Shown: positions 25,326 to 36,560, numbered from the stretch's first letter. The stretch: 64,000 nucleotides of DNA from Cheiracanthium punctorium (GCA_038373885.1 JAWZYV010002577.1:248001-312000), one strand, 5' to 3'. Notes: generated by a model not told the origin, from the letters alone. Program-made: numbers and translations.

Positions 25326-26035
25326 TAAGTTCTTTAACGCTCGGTGTCCTCGCTGTAAGGACACAACTCTGACATTTTGGCTGTTTTGATTCACGAAGAA
25401 TAAATTTGATTTCAATAAAAAGCTTAAGGAGGACATCTTAACACTTTAAGGCGCAGTGTTTCCGCTCTGGGAACACCAAACTCTGACGTTTTGACTGTTG
25501 CCAGTCACGAAGAATAGATTTGATTTCTATAAAAATAGTTGCGGGTGACATAGCTCCACGAGGATCCTTAACTTTTTAGCACGTCATTTCCCGTAAAAAA
25601 ATGGTCACGATTATTTTTAACAGCACTGACATCTGCTGGAAAATGGAAGAATGCGAGAACAACTGGATAGATTGTCCAATGCTGAAAAAAGGGCAGCCGT
25701 TGCCATCGCTCGACTTAACTACCAGCAAGATGGCGGACGATCGAAACGTTCATCGCCGGCCACAGATCTAGAGACCCCGTCAAAAAAGGGTCTCTAGATC
25801 TGTGGCCCGGGACCAACGTTTCGATCGTCCGCCATCTTGCTGGTAGTTAAGTTGAGCGATGGCAACGGCTGCCCTTTTTTCAGCCTTGGGAAAGGGTTGC
25901 GCCTCAAAGGGTTAATAGACTGCTCAATGTCGAAAAAGTCGACACAGCTGTCTGTGCGGCGCATTCTTGTAGCTAAATCGTGCGATGGCAACGGGTGCAC
26001 TTTTCCAATATTGGGAAATGGTTTCTCTTCAAAGG
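25326..26035 (+). mobile_element. Older TTAA-site (piggyBac-like) MITE, split by a younger copy
   Basis: The left part (25326-25437) is a diverged version of the family start: TTAA, CTTTAACGCTCGGTGT, ACTCTGACATTTTGGCTG and CACGAAGAATAAATTTGATTT. The right part (25916-26035) is a diverged version of the family end: CGATGGCAACGGG, TTTTCCAATATTGGGAAA and CTTCAAAGGGTCA. Between them sits a complete younger copy flanked by TTAA on both sides. The nested arrangement is inferred from alignment of the two halves. Confidence 0.6.
25442..25911 (+). mobile_element. TTAA-flanked piggyBac-like MITE with a 96-bp hairpin
   Basis: Flanked by TTAA at 25438-25441 and 25912-25915. The ends are CACTTTAAGGCGCAGTG and GCGCCTCAAAGG-G, matching the family ends CCCTTTAACGCGCAG and CCTCAAAGGG. 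A TTAA target and CCC/GGG ends are characteristic of piggyBac elements. There is no transposase frame. The 3' half contains a near-perfect inverted repeat, 25682-25777 against 25788-25883, with a loop of about 10 bases. Each arm carries AAGATGGCGGACGATCGAAA or its complement. Confidence 0.8.
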
Positions 26036-27028
26036 GTCAGTGCTACTGCCCCTATAAGTTGCTTTAGTGCTTTTAACACATCGTGATTTGTTCACAGAAA
26101 TAAACAAATAATTACAGCTGACGCATAAAAGTTTAATTAAATTTTATTCTTTAAAAACTAATGAACGAAATCCATTAATTTTCTACGAAAAGCAGTTAAT
26201 GTTTTGGGTAGTCATAAAACCCGTCTACTCATTTCCCGAACTAGTAAAAATTATTCTTCTAGTTAACTTTGAGCAGACCCATATATAAGAAAAGTTTGGT
26301 CAAGTTCTGTACTCATAAAACTTATTAGAGCTGAGTAATGGTGTAAAGGAATTCTTTTTAATTAAAAATTTGCCAGATGTTGTAATGTGTTTGATTAAAA
26401 AGCAATCTATAACATTTTTGAATCATTTTATATTTATAGGGAAATAGCAAAAACTTAAATAAGCTACAGTTGATGCATAAATGGACATAAATTACTAAAG
26501 ATAATTTTTTTTTGTTTGAAGCCACTGTAAGGTATATGCTACCTTAAAATTAGCGTTTAGGTGAAAATTTTCTGCGTAGTCATATAATTTTGACTAAATG
26601 ATAATCGAGATTCTAAAAAATACCCTTTTCCCTACAGTAATTCCTAAAGCAATGTGGGGTTGAAAACGCCGTTTTCAGTTATCTGTTAAAATCACTTTAG
26701 GAAAATCGTTGAAGTTTTTCCAAGTTAACCAAGTTTCATAAACAAGGGGTTTGCTTCTAAAAATTTCATCAATGAAGTAAAATAGAATTTTTAAATTATC
26801 AGTTTTAGCTGTATATTTTCAGTGAAAGATGCATTAATTTTTGACGAAAAATGGCCGGGAAGTTCTCTATTATTTCAGTACTTCTTCCAAAGTGATTATT
26901 ATCAACTGCATGAAGAAGACGCTTGAGATCCCAAATTGCTCCGCGATTCTGAATTCTTATTATGCGATCTCCCTTTAAAGTTTGTGCAAACCGTTATAGG
27001 AAACCATATATGAAAGGGAATGGTATAT
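26036..27028. other. AT-rich non-coding stretch
   Basis: No coding frame, RNA gene or clear repeat was recognised. Confidence 0.45.
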
Positions 27029-27030
27029 GT

Positions 27031-27727
27031 ACGAGGCGTATTCAGAAAGTAAGTTCCATTTTGAAAAAAAAAAAAATAGTATAAGAATTGTTTTTTCAAG
27101 CCAATTTCATTTTTACATGTCAGAGCATGCCTTAAACTATTTTTCTACATAGTTTCCGCCAATGTTCAAACACTTGTCGTTGCGGGTTACCAGGTTTTCT
27201 ATACCCTCTTCATTGTAGCTTGCCGCTAATGACGATAATCACGACTACGCCGAAGAAAACTATAGCGTGCAATTCAAAACAAAGGTAGAGAAATGCTCAG
27301 TAAAGGAACTGTGTTGCTACATAACAATGTTCGGCCTCAAACTGCTGGTGACACTCAAAAGATGATTCGACAGTTTCCTTGGGAGCAACTCGATCACCCG
27401 CCGTACAGCCTAGACTCGGGGCTGTCCGATTTCCACTAGCTCCTGGAGATGAAACGCGAGCTAGGCGGCAAGCTCTTTGAATCCGACGACGAAATGAAAA
27501 ATGCTGTGGAGAAGTGGTTATCGTCATTGGCGGAAAGTTTCAGTAAAGGAGGTATAGAAAAGCTGGTAACCCGCTACGACAAGTGTTTGAACATCGGCGA
27601 AATGGAGAAAATAGCTTAAGGCATGCTTTTCCATGGAAAAATAAAAATGGCTTGAAAAAAGAAAAAAAAACTTAATTTTTTTTTCAAAACGGAACTTTCC
27701 GAAACAGAACTTTCCGAATACGCCTCG
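27031..27727 (+). mobile_element. Fold-back mariner element (rearranged, non-autonomous)
   Basis: A 697-bp element with TA on each side (27029-27030, 27728-27729). Its ends are CGAGGCGTATTCAGAAAGT and ACTTTCCGAATACGCCTCG. The right part codes a decayed C-terminal piece of a mariner transposase. The left interior (about 27091-27206) is an inverted copy of the right interior (about 27551-27661): both contain the phrase GGTAACCCGC-ACGACAAGTG, TTTGAACAT-GGCG and TTAAGGCATGCT. Both element ends therefore derive from the original 3' end, and the original 5' half is missing. This gives a long inverted repeat well beyond the normal terminal repeats. Confidence 0.85.
27275..27619 (+). pseudogene. Mariner transposase C-terminal fragment
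   Basis: The translated frame contains GREMLSKGTVLLHNNVRPQT, then HPPYSLDSGLSDFH, then a stop codon, then MKRELGGKLFESDDEMKNAV and KLVTRYDKCLNIG before a final stop at 27619. This follows the end of a mariner transposase, where LLHDNARPH and HPPYSPDLAPSDYH hold the second and third catalytic Asp. Here the second Asp is replaced by Asn (HNN), an internal TAG lies just after the SDFH motif, and the N-terminal DNA-binding and first catalytic regions are absent. It cannot be active. Confidence 0.85.
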
Positions 27728-28661
27728 TAATATTGCAACAGGACAAAGAAGCGCATAAAGGATAATTGTATTAAAGAAAGCACATTTATAGTTTATTATT
27801 TTAGGAAATCTTTGTACGAATCTAATAATTTTTGTAAGGTAGTTTTTTTTTTTGTATAAAATTCATAATATTTATTCTAAACAAACTGTATTAAACTCGT
27901 TTGAACATAACAATTTCATTTTGCATTCTCAGGCCCTGGTTATCGCAGCGGCACTTCGGGCCTCTGCCGTGGCACACAAAAATTAGCGTGGAAAAAAAAT
28001 CCAAAAATTGAGTTTAGACTTTTATATAGGGGCTCAAATATTTAAGTCATCTATATACAGGGTCACAAAACTTGAAAAGTGCCCTGGGAACAAAAATGTT
28101 ACAGTCAGGCCCTGTCAACTAAATACGAATGAAAAAGGGAAAAAAGAAACATCCAAAATTAACGTTTAAATGAAGAAACTAAAAAAAAAAAAAAAAATGT
28201 TGAAATGAAGAATTTTTTACTTTAGATTCTGAATTAATACTATTCTTCAAAGTGAAATTAATTATACGTACAAATTTTCTTTTGTATTGTATTATCTTTT
28301 TACAATGTAAAGGAAAAGATTTTAGCAGTGAATAATTAAAAACTTTATCTAAAAGAACTAATTTGTTAACGCGATAGAAAACAGTGATGTTTGGGTAATG
28401 TTCAGTTGGTGAAAAATTGGCTTTCAATAATGTTGGGGAAAAAGATGTTTTCAGATTCATAAAAATACCCATTCCATTTTAATTATTTCTAATGAATCAA
28501 ACTACACTGTACACAAATGGAAACATTTTAAAAGATTTCTAGGAATTAAATATTGCAGCTCTTTCCAAATAACGTACTTCATCGCACTTTGGAAGTACTT
28601 AATCCGTGAAAAATACAAAAAATACAAACTCTTTTTAAAAAGAACTTAAATTTCCACTTAC
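27728..28661. other. Non-coding DNA, part of the intron after the membrane-protein exon
   Basis: AT-rich. Two CAGGCCCTG phrases (about 27930 and 28106) bracket a GC-richer fragment that looks like old repeat debris. The 97-codon minus frame at 28179-28472 ends in a poly-Phe tract from a poly-A run and has no domain. No downstream exon of the minus-strand gene could be identified. Confidence 0.4.
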
Positions 28662-29172
28662 CCATTTCGTCTATCACAGGTCCCAATCTCAGAGTGACTC
28701 CCACAAGTAAAATGCAAAGTAGAAACAGAAACACGGCTACGAAAACTATAATCTTCCTGCCCAAAGGAGACAATTGGTCGTCATCTTTATTCTTTTCGAT
28801 GTTTGTTAGGTTCTTTTCTTTGTTCTTCCTGCCAGTTCTCTTTTTTCTTTTGGACCCCTTGAGTCGTTGTTTGTCGGAGGATACCCTCTGCGATGCCCAC
28901 TGTTCATTTGCTTCGTAGTTGCTGTTCGACTGAGAGGACACCTCGTCCCTGGAAGGCTTTGCAGATTCGAATTTGAAGTTGGCCCACTCGCTAGTTGCCG
29001 AAGCGGCCGTCAAGTTGATGCCCGGCAGCCAAGTGGTCATGCTGGGGTCCATCAAACAGTTAGAACTTCTGCTTTTCAGGGATGATCTATTTACAGACAG
29101 ATAGGATGGTCGCGTGGTAGGTTCGCTTGCGTCCTGACCATCCATTGCTGGTTTCTGCTCTAAAAGACTCAT
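28662..29172 (-). CDS. First coding exon of an unidentified single-pass membrane protein
   Basis: The frame opens at ATG 29172 and codes 170 residues plus one base before a strong donor, ATGG|GTAAGT, with GT at 28661-28660. The first 100 residues are hydrophilic and Ser-rich. Residues 101-120 are strongly basic (Lys/Arg). Residues 141-162 form one hydrophobic segment (IIVFVAVFLFLLCILLVGVT), followed by LRLGPVIDEM. With the basic side before the segment and no signal peptide, a type II topology with a cytoplasmic N-terminus is likely, the rest lying in later exons. A second Met at residue 10 has a better start context (GCAATGG) than the first (TGGATGA), so translation may begin there. Composition is clearly GC-richer than its flanks. 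I do not recognise the family. The residues read past the donor are intronic. Confidence 0.8.
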
Positions 29173-29192
29173 CCAGACTTGATTACTACCAT
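29169..29192 (-). promoter_or_regulatory. Seven-codon upstream ORF overlapping the main start codon
   Basis: Just upstream of the membrane-protein ATG, an ATG at 29192 in a strong context (GGGCATGG) opens MVVIKSG and then stops at TGA. The TGA overlaps the main ATG in the sequence ATGA. If this segment is in the leader, reinitiation or leaky scanning would be needed to reach the main start. The ORF is plain in the sequence; its regulatory role is inference. Confidence 0.5.
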
Positions 29193-32100
29193 GCCCGTAG
29201 CTGGAACAAATCCAGGCTTAGGAAGAGATTTGCAGAAACTGCTTGATGTCGAGTTTCTAGATAAACAGTTCTGTTTTATGGTTTCGTTTAGATTTCCGCA
29301 ACCCTTTTTTCCACGATAAAAGTAGCTTTTATATTCGTCGACGTCTATTTATTTCTCCAGTAACTTCTTTTTGCAAAAAAGTGAAAAAACTTAGCCAGAT
29401 TTTTGGAGAGAAATATTTCTAGCTTTTACATCAAGTTGATAAAACTGAATGTGTAATTACATTCGTTTAATCTACAGCAGATGTTCTCGTAAAAATTTAG
29501 TAAATGCATTTATATGTTTATAGAAATTTAAAAATTACATTAAGCTCTTTGAATCTATTTCTTTTTTCTCTAGAATGTGTTCCCAAGAAAGTTTACAAAA
29601 AATCAGTACCATTCATTTTCTATGTTGTATTCTTGTTCATTCTGAAGAAATATTGAGCAAAACTTATTGGAAATCAAAATGAGCAACAGGTTCTTCGAGT
29701 TACAAAACGTATACGACTACAATTTATGATATTTTAAAATAATTTATCTATACAACATTGATAAATCTTACTTCATATAACAGTTTTACCAAGCCCGTCT
29801 TTGATTGTACATCTTATGCACCAAGTTGATTGTCACTTTTTCTTTTTCTTCTTATATTGTTTAATGCAATCTGACAACTTCCTCAACTTGTTCATAAATT
29901 ACTGACAATTTTAAAACGACAGTGCGTCAGTATTCAGTTTATGTAAATTGGTATTTGTGAAGTTTTACACAATATAATTTTAAAACTTTCAGATTTGACG
30001 AGTCGCGAGAAGAGTTTTTAGCTCATTCTATGACAGTCTTAAATAAAAAAAGAAATTCGATGTACGATTGATTAATTGAAATATCCGTTCAAAAAATGTA
30101 TTTATTCATCAATAATCTGAAATACCTTCTCTGTTATGGTATTTTTTATAATGTAATTTTCTAAAAAAATATTCATTGAAGTTAGAAAACTATGTCATAT
30201 CTTTGTGAGAAACAAGCAAGTAAAACGTTTTGCATGCATAGAGTGTCCATGTATTGAAAACAATGCGTACAAATTATTTTATACACACATTATACTACAA
30301 AGTTAAGTAAAACTGATTTCTGTAAAAGTCAAAATTTAAAACAACATTTTTAATCAAAAACAATTGGCAGTAGTTTTGTAATTGTACCACTGAATATTAT
30401 AAAAATAATACTACAAATATACTAGATAGCAATTCTTTCAATTTAAAATGCATTAAAAACATTTCAGAGTTTATTTTTTTTCAAAATTTTTTTTGACATG
30501 GTCTACGTAAATTTAAACATTAGGAGAAATGGTGATATAGTCGCACTGTTGAATATCTGTTTAATGTAGAGCTTTAGATGGATGTATAGCAGGATTATAC
30601 TGTGTCTTTTGGCACAACATCAATACATTTGTTCTAAAGCATTACACCCGAATTTGTAATAAAAGAAATTTTTATTTGTAAAGTTTTTATCCAGATATAA
30701 TTCAATATTCTTTTATAAAATTTAGTTTGTAATAAAACATTCTATAGAACTTGAAAAGTTATATAACATTTTTACTGTTGTAAAACTAGCAAAGTAAATA
30801 TTTTAATAGGTTTTTCAGTTCTTGATGTAATAAATGTAAATATTTAATTCACTGAAATTCCAGAAACACAATTTTTCTGCAGTAAGTATGTCAATTTTAT
30901 TAACAGTAGTTGGTGTTTAAAGTTCTTTTGATATATAGATGATATAGTTATTACTAAAGAAAAGAGTCATTAAATGCATCACTTCAAAAATTAATGAATT
31001 GATTTTCCTGAAATGTTACTTTCTTAAATGGAAATATCACAATCTAATGTAAATCTTAAAATATGAATTGTAACTAGTAACTTTGACACTTAACACACAA
31101 ACCTAATTTGTGCTCTGTAAAACAATATGCTTTTAACATTATACTCTTGAGAGAACAGTAAACAGCTAACATAGAGTCAAGTTCGTATCTAATGGAACTG
31201 CCTTAGCTTAGATATTTCCCTGAACATTCATGAAACAATCTTCCCTCAACTAATACTGGCTATTATAATTAAAGTACCTTGCCAATTTATTTAAAATTAT
31301 AAGTTGAATGTTCACATAATATTAAATATCTAAACAAGATTTTCAAATGTACTTCCAAAAGTAATATTTAATAAAAATTAATCCAATTTTCTACAATAAT
31401 GATAGTATATTTTCTTCACGTTTTTTCAATTTTCAGCTGGATTTCATTTGAAAAATATTTCATAAGATGATATTCAAAAACATATCAAAATGATGTAAAC
31501 AACTATTAGTGAACGAATTTTACAGTCACAATTGAATCTTCTTTTATGAATGTCAGATGCACTTAGTACGAGCATGTCGAAATAGAAATATTGTTTACAT
31601 AGTGAAAATACTGTTTACATTTTCATTCAAGGCTGTTTTATCTAAGATGTATATGTGCATCATGTAACAAAATAAATATTCTATGTAAAGTACATCCTAA
31701 TTTAAAACACAATATTCGAGTTTGATGAAGCTTGATAAAAACTAATTCTTCAACTGAGATATCGGGACAAAAATGCTGGTAGTCAATCTATGCAGGTGCA
31801 TTATACAATTTAATTAGCATTTTAGCAAAACACGAATAAACGAAAGTGTGATAGTTTCGCTATAATTTGTATCTGTACAACTTGTACTGAATGAGTACTA
31901 TTTACATAATATTTTTAAAGACAATGTACTATTCATAAAAATTGCATCTTTTAAAAATATACGGACATTTATTTCCTTTAAATCATAAGTGTTAACACAT
32001 AAACATGCATTTCATTATTCTGTGCATAGGTGTTTGATTAACTTATATTTACGGCAAAGAAAATCGCTAAAAAGAAAAACACAGCACCGAAATTCATAGA

Positions 32101-32367
32101 TTATTCATATTTTAATGGCAACAGTTAGATTTCCGATCATCAAACACATTATTCAGTCACGGCAATAAACAGAAGAAAACATTCACAGACAAGTTTAATA
32201 AGTAATATCAATCTTGATTTCAAATTAAGCCTTTTTCTATCGTTTCTCTACAGTCAACACGTAAAACTACCGACTCAGTATCAAACACCTTCTTTGGCCT
32301 ATGCGCAAACAATTGCACACCAACTATAAGCACTATAAAGCACTATACAGCACTATAAAGCATCCTT
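29193..32367. other. AT-rich stretch, probable 5' intron of the membrane-protein gene
   Basis: About 3 kb without a coding frame or recognisable repeat. Possible acceptors for the coding exon lie just above 29190 on the minus strand (TTTGTTCCAG and TCTTCCTAAG). A short 12-bp AGCACTATAAAG repeat, about four imperfect units, lies at 32323-32362, just inside the donor at 32373. Confidence 0.45.
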
Positions 32368-32373
32368 ACTCAC

Positions 32374-32900
32374 CACTCCAGGTCCGTACACGACCTCAGG
32401 TAAGACAAACCACCCTTCCTTTTTTTTTTAAATAAATATCTTTCCATCTCACGGTATTTCAAAGCACAACAACCACCTTTCGCCGGCGATTCTATCTGAC
32501 TTCGAAATCTCGCCAAATCCTCACGATCACCACCACCACCACCTCCACATTTGCGTGGAAGTTGAAACAAAAATCTTTTTCATAAAAAGCGTCTCTACTT
32601 TTTATCTTCCCTCCTCAAAGCTCTAGTAATTAGAGGCTAAAGAGAAGCCAATGAAGTCGAATCTGGAAGAGTGGGAAAAGATAACGTCATTCTCTGGCCA
32701 GCGAGGAGATTTTCGAATACGGGAGCCACACGACTCCGGGATTGAAAAGTGGGAAAAGAGAGAGAGGAGGATACGGGAGAAAATGTGCTTGCTCTCTCTC
32801 TCTAGACGTGCAGGCATGCGATACGTTTTAGCAGGGGGCGATGTCGAAAATAAAAATGGAAAGTTCCGATTTGTAGAGCAAACGCATATGTATATATAAC
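32374..32900 (-). promoter_or_regulatory. Candidate leader exon and promoter of the membrane-protein gene
   Basis: A GC-richer island ends at a good minus-strand donor, TGGAGTG|GTGAGT (GT at 32373-32372). It includes CT/GA-rich tracts, a GGT/CAC run and, near 32888, a TATATATAA motif. This fits a non-coding first exon and core promoter for the gene whose coding exon starts at 29172. A plus-strand donor CCTCAG|GTAAGA at about 32398 means a transcript in the other direction is also possible. Short frames here are Gly-, Arg- or Ser-biased and are not convincing proteins. Confidence 0.35.
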
Positions 32901-32959
32901 CGCCGGTGTTGATAGGTGCAGCTGATCGGGAAAATCAATACTGCATGTTTTGGGTTTAC

Positions 32960-33690
32960 GAGAAGGCAGTGCATTAACGTTGTTTTGCAGAGGCAATCTG
33001 GTGTTTTATTGGGAAAGAAATCTGAGTTGTTGTGGTTTGACGTTAAATGTCCTGTTTTACCACAAGGCGTCGCAATTTATTTAACATCAGCGTTGTGCAA
33101 TAATGTTGCTTTGCATTGGCGTTTTGCTATTTTGTCAGGATCTGAATGCTTATTTGCTATAAATTATTGCTAGAAAATAAGCATAATAATTTGCTATAAA
33201 TTTGTATAAGTTAAATGCCTTCTTTTACCACAAGCTATCGTGATTTGTTTATGACACTGCTGGGCAATAATACTGTTTTGCATTGTTAATCTGGTATTTT
33301 AACATGACATAAATTTTAGTTTGTTATAGAATGATATTAAATGGTCTTGTTTTACCACAAGTTATTGCAATTTTTTTGTAGCAATATTGCGCAATAATAC
33401 TGCTTTGCATTGCAATCTGGTATTTTTTCAAAACATAAATATTAATTTGTTATGAAATAACTTTAAATGTCTTCTTTTACCACAAGCTATAGAATTTTAT
33501 GACATCTTTACGTATTAATACCGTTTTATACTGATAGGCTGCTATTTTTCGGGGACGTAAATTTTTATTTTATATAGCCTGATATTATATGTACTATTTT
33601 ATTTCAAGCTATTGTAATTGTTTACGACGACACTGTGCGCCAAAACTATTTTGCAAGGACATTCCGATATTTTATTAGGTTAGGAAATAT
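32960..33690 (+). repeat. Degenerate tandem array, ~125-bp units
   Basis: TTTTACCACAAG and variants recur at about 33055, 33223, 33349, 33475 and (degraded) 33597. Each is followed by a GCAATTT-TT-A-GAC run, GTGCAATAATRCTG, TTTTGCATTG and TCTGGTATTTT. The three later spacings are about 126, 126 and 122 bp; the first is longer through a local duplication near 33160-33205. A further match (TTTTTGCATTAGTAATCTGGTA) occurs at about 35360-35382, on the far side of the inserted Tc1-like element. Confidence 0.8.
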
Positions 33691-33801
33691 GCTCGGTCAG
33701 GATTTGAAATGCTAAAGCTTGTATATCGTTTATAAGGGGTATTTATAATCCTTCATTTAGGGGAATATTTAGTATCAGAAACCTTATAATTTAGTTATAT
33801 A

Positions 33802-35240
33802 CACTCTATAACAAAAAATCGACGCACCAACAATCGTCCGATTGCTGACAACAACGCCGAAACAATCATCCGATTGCTTTGAAATTTCGTATGCATGAAT
33901 GTTTTGAACAGATATGCAAATGATTTAAATTTGGTGTCCAATGAATGAATAGTTTGATCTCAAGCGCATCGGAACTGCGCATCCAGCAGACGTATATAAG
34001 GAGCAGTTCTTCAACGGTTGTTAAAACTTTCGGTTTGATTGAGATTCAGATGACCTTTCAACAACTTAAAAAATGCCTCGCTGCAGGATTCGTGCTCATT
34101 ACGAGCAACTGTCAGAGTTTGACAGAGGTCGTATCATTGGATTGAAAGAGGCCGGTTGGACTAATCCGAGAATCGCTCGTCATTTGAGTCGAAGCGATGC
34201 GACGATTCGAAGATGCTGGTAAGGGTGGGTGGAAAATGGCAGAGTGCAGCGTCAGGATGGCGTCTTGCTAGCGGTCTACCTAGGGCTGCAACAGATCGTG
34301 AGGACAGAGTGATGGTCCGATCAGCTGTCACAGCGCCTTCTTAATCTCTATCAACCATCAGACGTTCAACCCAAGCACCAGTGTCCATCATGACCATTCA
34401 CAGACGGTTGAGAGAGCGAAATCTACGCTCGCGCCGACCGTTACGCCATCTGCCACTCACGCCTGCACACTGCTGAGCCAGATTACAGTGGTGCAGGGCT
34501 TGATCAGGTTGAAATGATGCCAACTGGGGACGAATAGTCTTTAGCGACGAATCTCGCTTCCAACTGTGTCCTGACGATCATCGAAGACGTGTTTGGAGAC
34601 GCACAGGACAGAGGGGGGATTCTGCTTTCACAATTGCACGCCACACCGGCCCTCAACAAGGCATTATGGTCTGGGGTGCCATTTCCTTTGTTAGCCGGAC
34701 CCCTTTGGTCGTCATTAGAGGTACACTTACTGCACAGCGGTACGTGGACGACATCCTAAGATCTGTTTTGCTACCGTTCCTCTTGCAATAGCCTGGGCTG
34801 GTTTTTGAGCAGGACAATGCCAGACCACATACGGCTCGTGTTGCTCTACACTGTCTGCAAGCTTGTCAAACTCTTCCTTGGCCTGCCAGATCGCCAGATC
34901 TCTCTCCCATCGAGCATGTCTGGAATATGATGGGAGGGCGATTGCATCTGGCACGGACTGTTGATGACCTCGTTCGACAATTGGAGCGAATTTGGCAGGA
35001 AATACCGCAGGAGACCATACGGGAGGTTTATCGGTCTATGCCACGCGGTGTGGCAGCTTGTATCCAGGCTAGCGGCGGGTCAACACCTTATTGAACTTGT
35101 TACTGTAACTATGAAATAAATTATTCAATTGTTCTGAAATTTTAATCATTTACTATTCTGTACATTGTCTCCCTATCCACCAATTTTCGTCTTAATCGGA
35201 CACCTCCTTCTTGGTGCGTCAATTTATTTGTTATAGAGTG
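33802..35240 (+). mobile_element. Tc1-like transposon with degenerate transposase
   Basis: A 1439-bp element flanked by TA. The left end is CACTCTATAACAAA followed by GACGCACCAA; the right end is TTGGTGCGTC then TTTGTTATAGAGTG. The ends match over about 29-30 bases with one indel. The interior carries a recognisable but broken transposase on the plus strand. The element lies in the 125-bp degenerate tandem array. Confidence 0.92.
34073..35094 (+). pseudogene. Broken Tc1-like transposase
   Basis: Starts MPRCRIRAHYEQLSEFDRGR with a helix-turn-helix (GWTNPRIARHLSRSDATIRR) and then hits an in-frame TAA after CW at about 34219, where the family has Gln. Later parts read NWGRIVFSDESRF (first catalytic Asp), VWGAISFVSRTPL, then TAG in place of a sense codon near 34789, then FEQDNARPHTARVAL (second Asp) and WPARSPDLSPIEHVW (Glu), ending GSTPY and a stop at 35094. 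The start-to-stop length is not a multiple of three, so at least one frameshift is also present. Counted residues between second Asp and Glu are 32. It is inactive. Confidence 0.9.
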
Positions 35241-35242
35241 TA

Positions 35243-36480
35243 TATACTTTTTTTTAGGTTAGATCAAAGGTTAGAAAATACGTCCAATAATTTAAGACGT
35301 TAAGGTCTGCGTTTTGTAACAAAATTTTTTAAACTCTAGAATGTTGAATAATAAGACTTTTTTGCATTAGTAATCTGGTACCTCATCCGGTATCTCATTG
35401 GTATTATGAAAATTTTCCCAGTTTAAAAATGAAATTTAGATATGATTTGAAATAACAATATTTATACATAAGCAAGCTGTTTTTAACTATTTCGTTACAA
35501 GAACTTTTGCACTAAATTGATTGATTCTAATGGAATTATGGTATTCGTCTTGGCTATAGATGTACGTTCGCATTACTTTAAAATTAAGAGAACTCTAGAT
35601 ATACTAGAACTTAGAGTGCCTTTACATCACGCTTCAGCATTTTCGATGCCAACTGTGCAATCCTCTTGATTTATTTTGTGATGACATGTCGCACTCAGAT
35701 AACCTTGAATCAACTGCCCCCAACCATAAAATATACAGACACATTACGAGCTAAAGAAAAAGAAATCTATTTAATTTTAGACTAGATGTAAGTGCCAGAG
35801 TGTGTGAGATAAGATGACAAGCTATTAAAAGACAAAGATAACTTGGCAGAATTGATGAACTTGATTTCGAGCGCCTTTCGTTCAAATTTAAAAGATCATT
35901 TATCAAAAGAGTTAAAATATATACAGTCGAACCCGTTTAATAGCCAATTTGCCACGAAAAAAATTCTAATAAGCGGGATGATTCCATTATCCGGGGTCGG
36001 ATCACATTGAGTAATTATTACGGTTTGGACACATTTTAACGGATCTCGTACAATTACTCCTCGTACCTACTACAATTTCTGAAGGCAAAAAAAAAAAAGC
36101 TTTGTTATACGAAATACCGAGGATAGTTTAAAATATACGAAAAAATTTAAGAAAAATACGCGATATATTCTGGGGTAGGGTAATAAGGTAAAAGTTTTTC
36201 TTTTATGATCACATGCGCTTAAAATAATACAATAAAATCAAGCACTGCAAGAGCAGTAATAAAAAATAGTCTCTAAATAAAGAGAGATGTTTCATTTACA
36301 TTTGACTTTTTATGTACAAAGATACATGAAAATAATGCCAACACCTATTAAACAATCAGATGAGCGATCCATCTGCTTTATTTTCGCAAACACTGACCAC
36401 CCGATTCTCATATTGTTACATTTCACTGTTAGGTGGTCTTTCTTTCACTTCCCATCATTCAATATTTAGTGCATCACTGA
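35243..36480. other. Non-coding stretch with a probable pogo/Tigger-type end
   Basis: No gene was recognised. At 35934, after TA, the sequence CAGTCGAACCCGTTTAATAG resembles the terminal repeat of pogo/Tigger elements, followed by TAAGCGGGATGATTCC. The matching right end was not found, so this is a truncated or decayed copy at best. Confidence 0.4.
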
Positions 36481-36489
36481 ATTTATCGC

Positions 36490-36522
36490 GGTAGAGATAG
36501 AGAGGTAGAGATATAGATAGAC

Positions 36523-36553
<31 letters not shown>

Positions 36554-36560
36554 GAGAGAG
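36490..36560. repeat. GATA microsatellite
   Basis: Imperfect GATAGA repeats lead into about nine GATA units and a GA run. Confidence 0.95.

Noticed and set aside
27930..28115. A hAT element bounded by CAGGCCCTG on both sides
   Set aside because: The two CAGGCCCTG phrases are direct, not inverted, and no 8-bp target duplication was found.
28179..28472. 97-codon minus-strand frame as a second exon of the membrane protein
   Set aside because: Ends in a poly-Phe tract from a poly-A run, lacks an acceptor matching the phase of the first exon, and has no domain.
32370..32570. Gly-rich minus-strand frame as a coding first exon
   Set aside because: The Gly run comes from a trinucleotide tract; the donor-bearing island fits a leader exon better.
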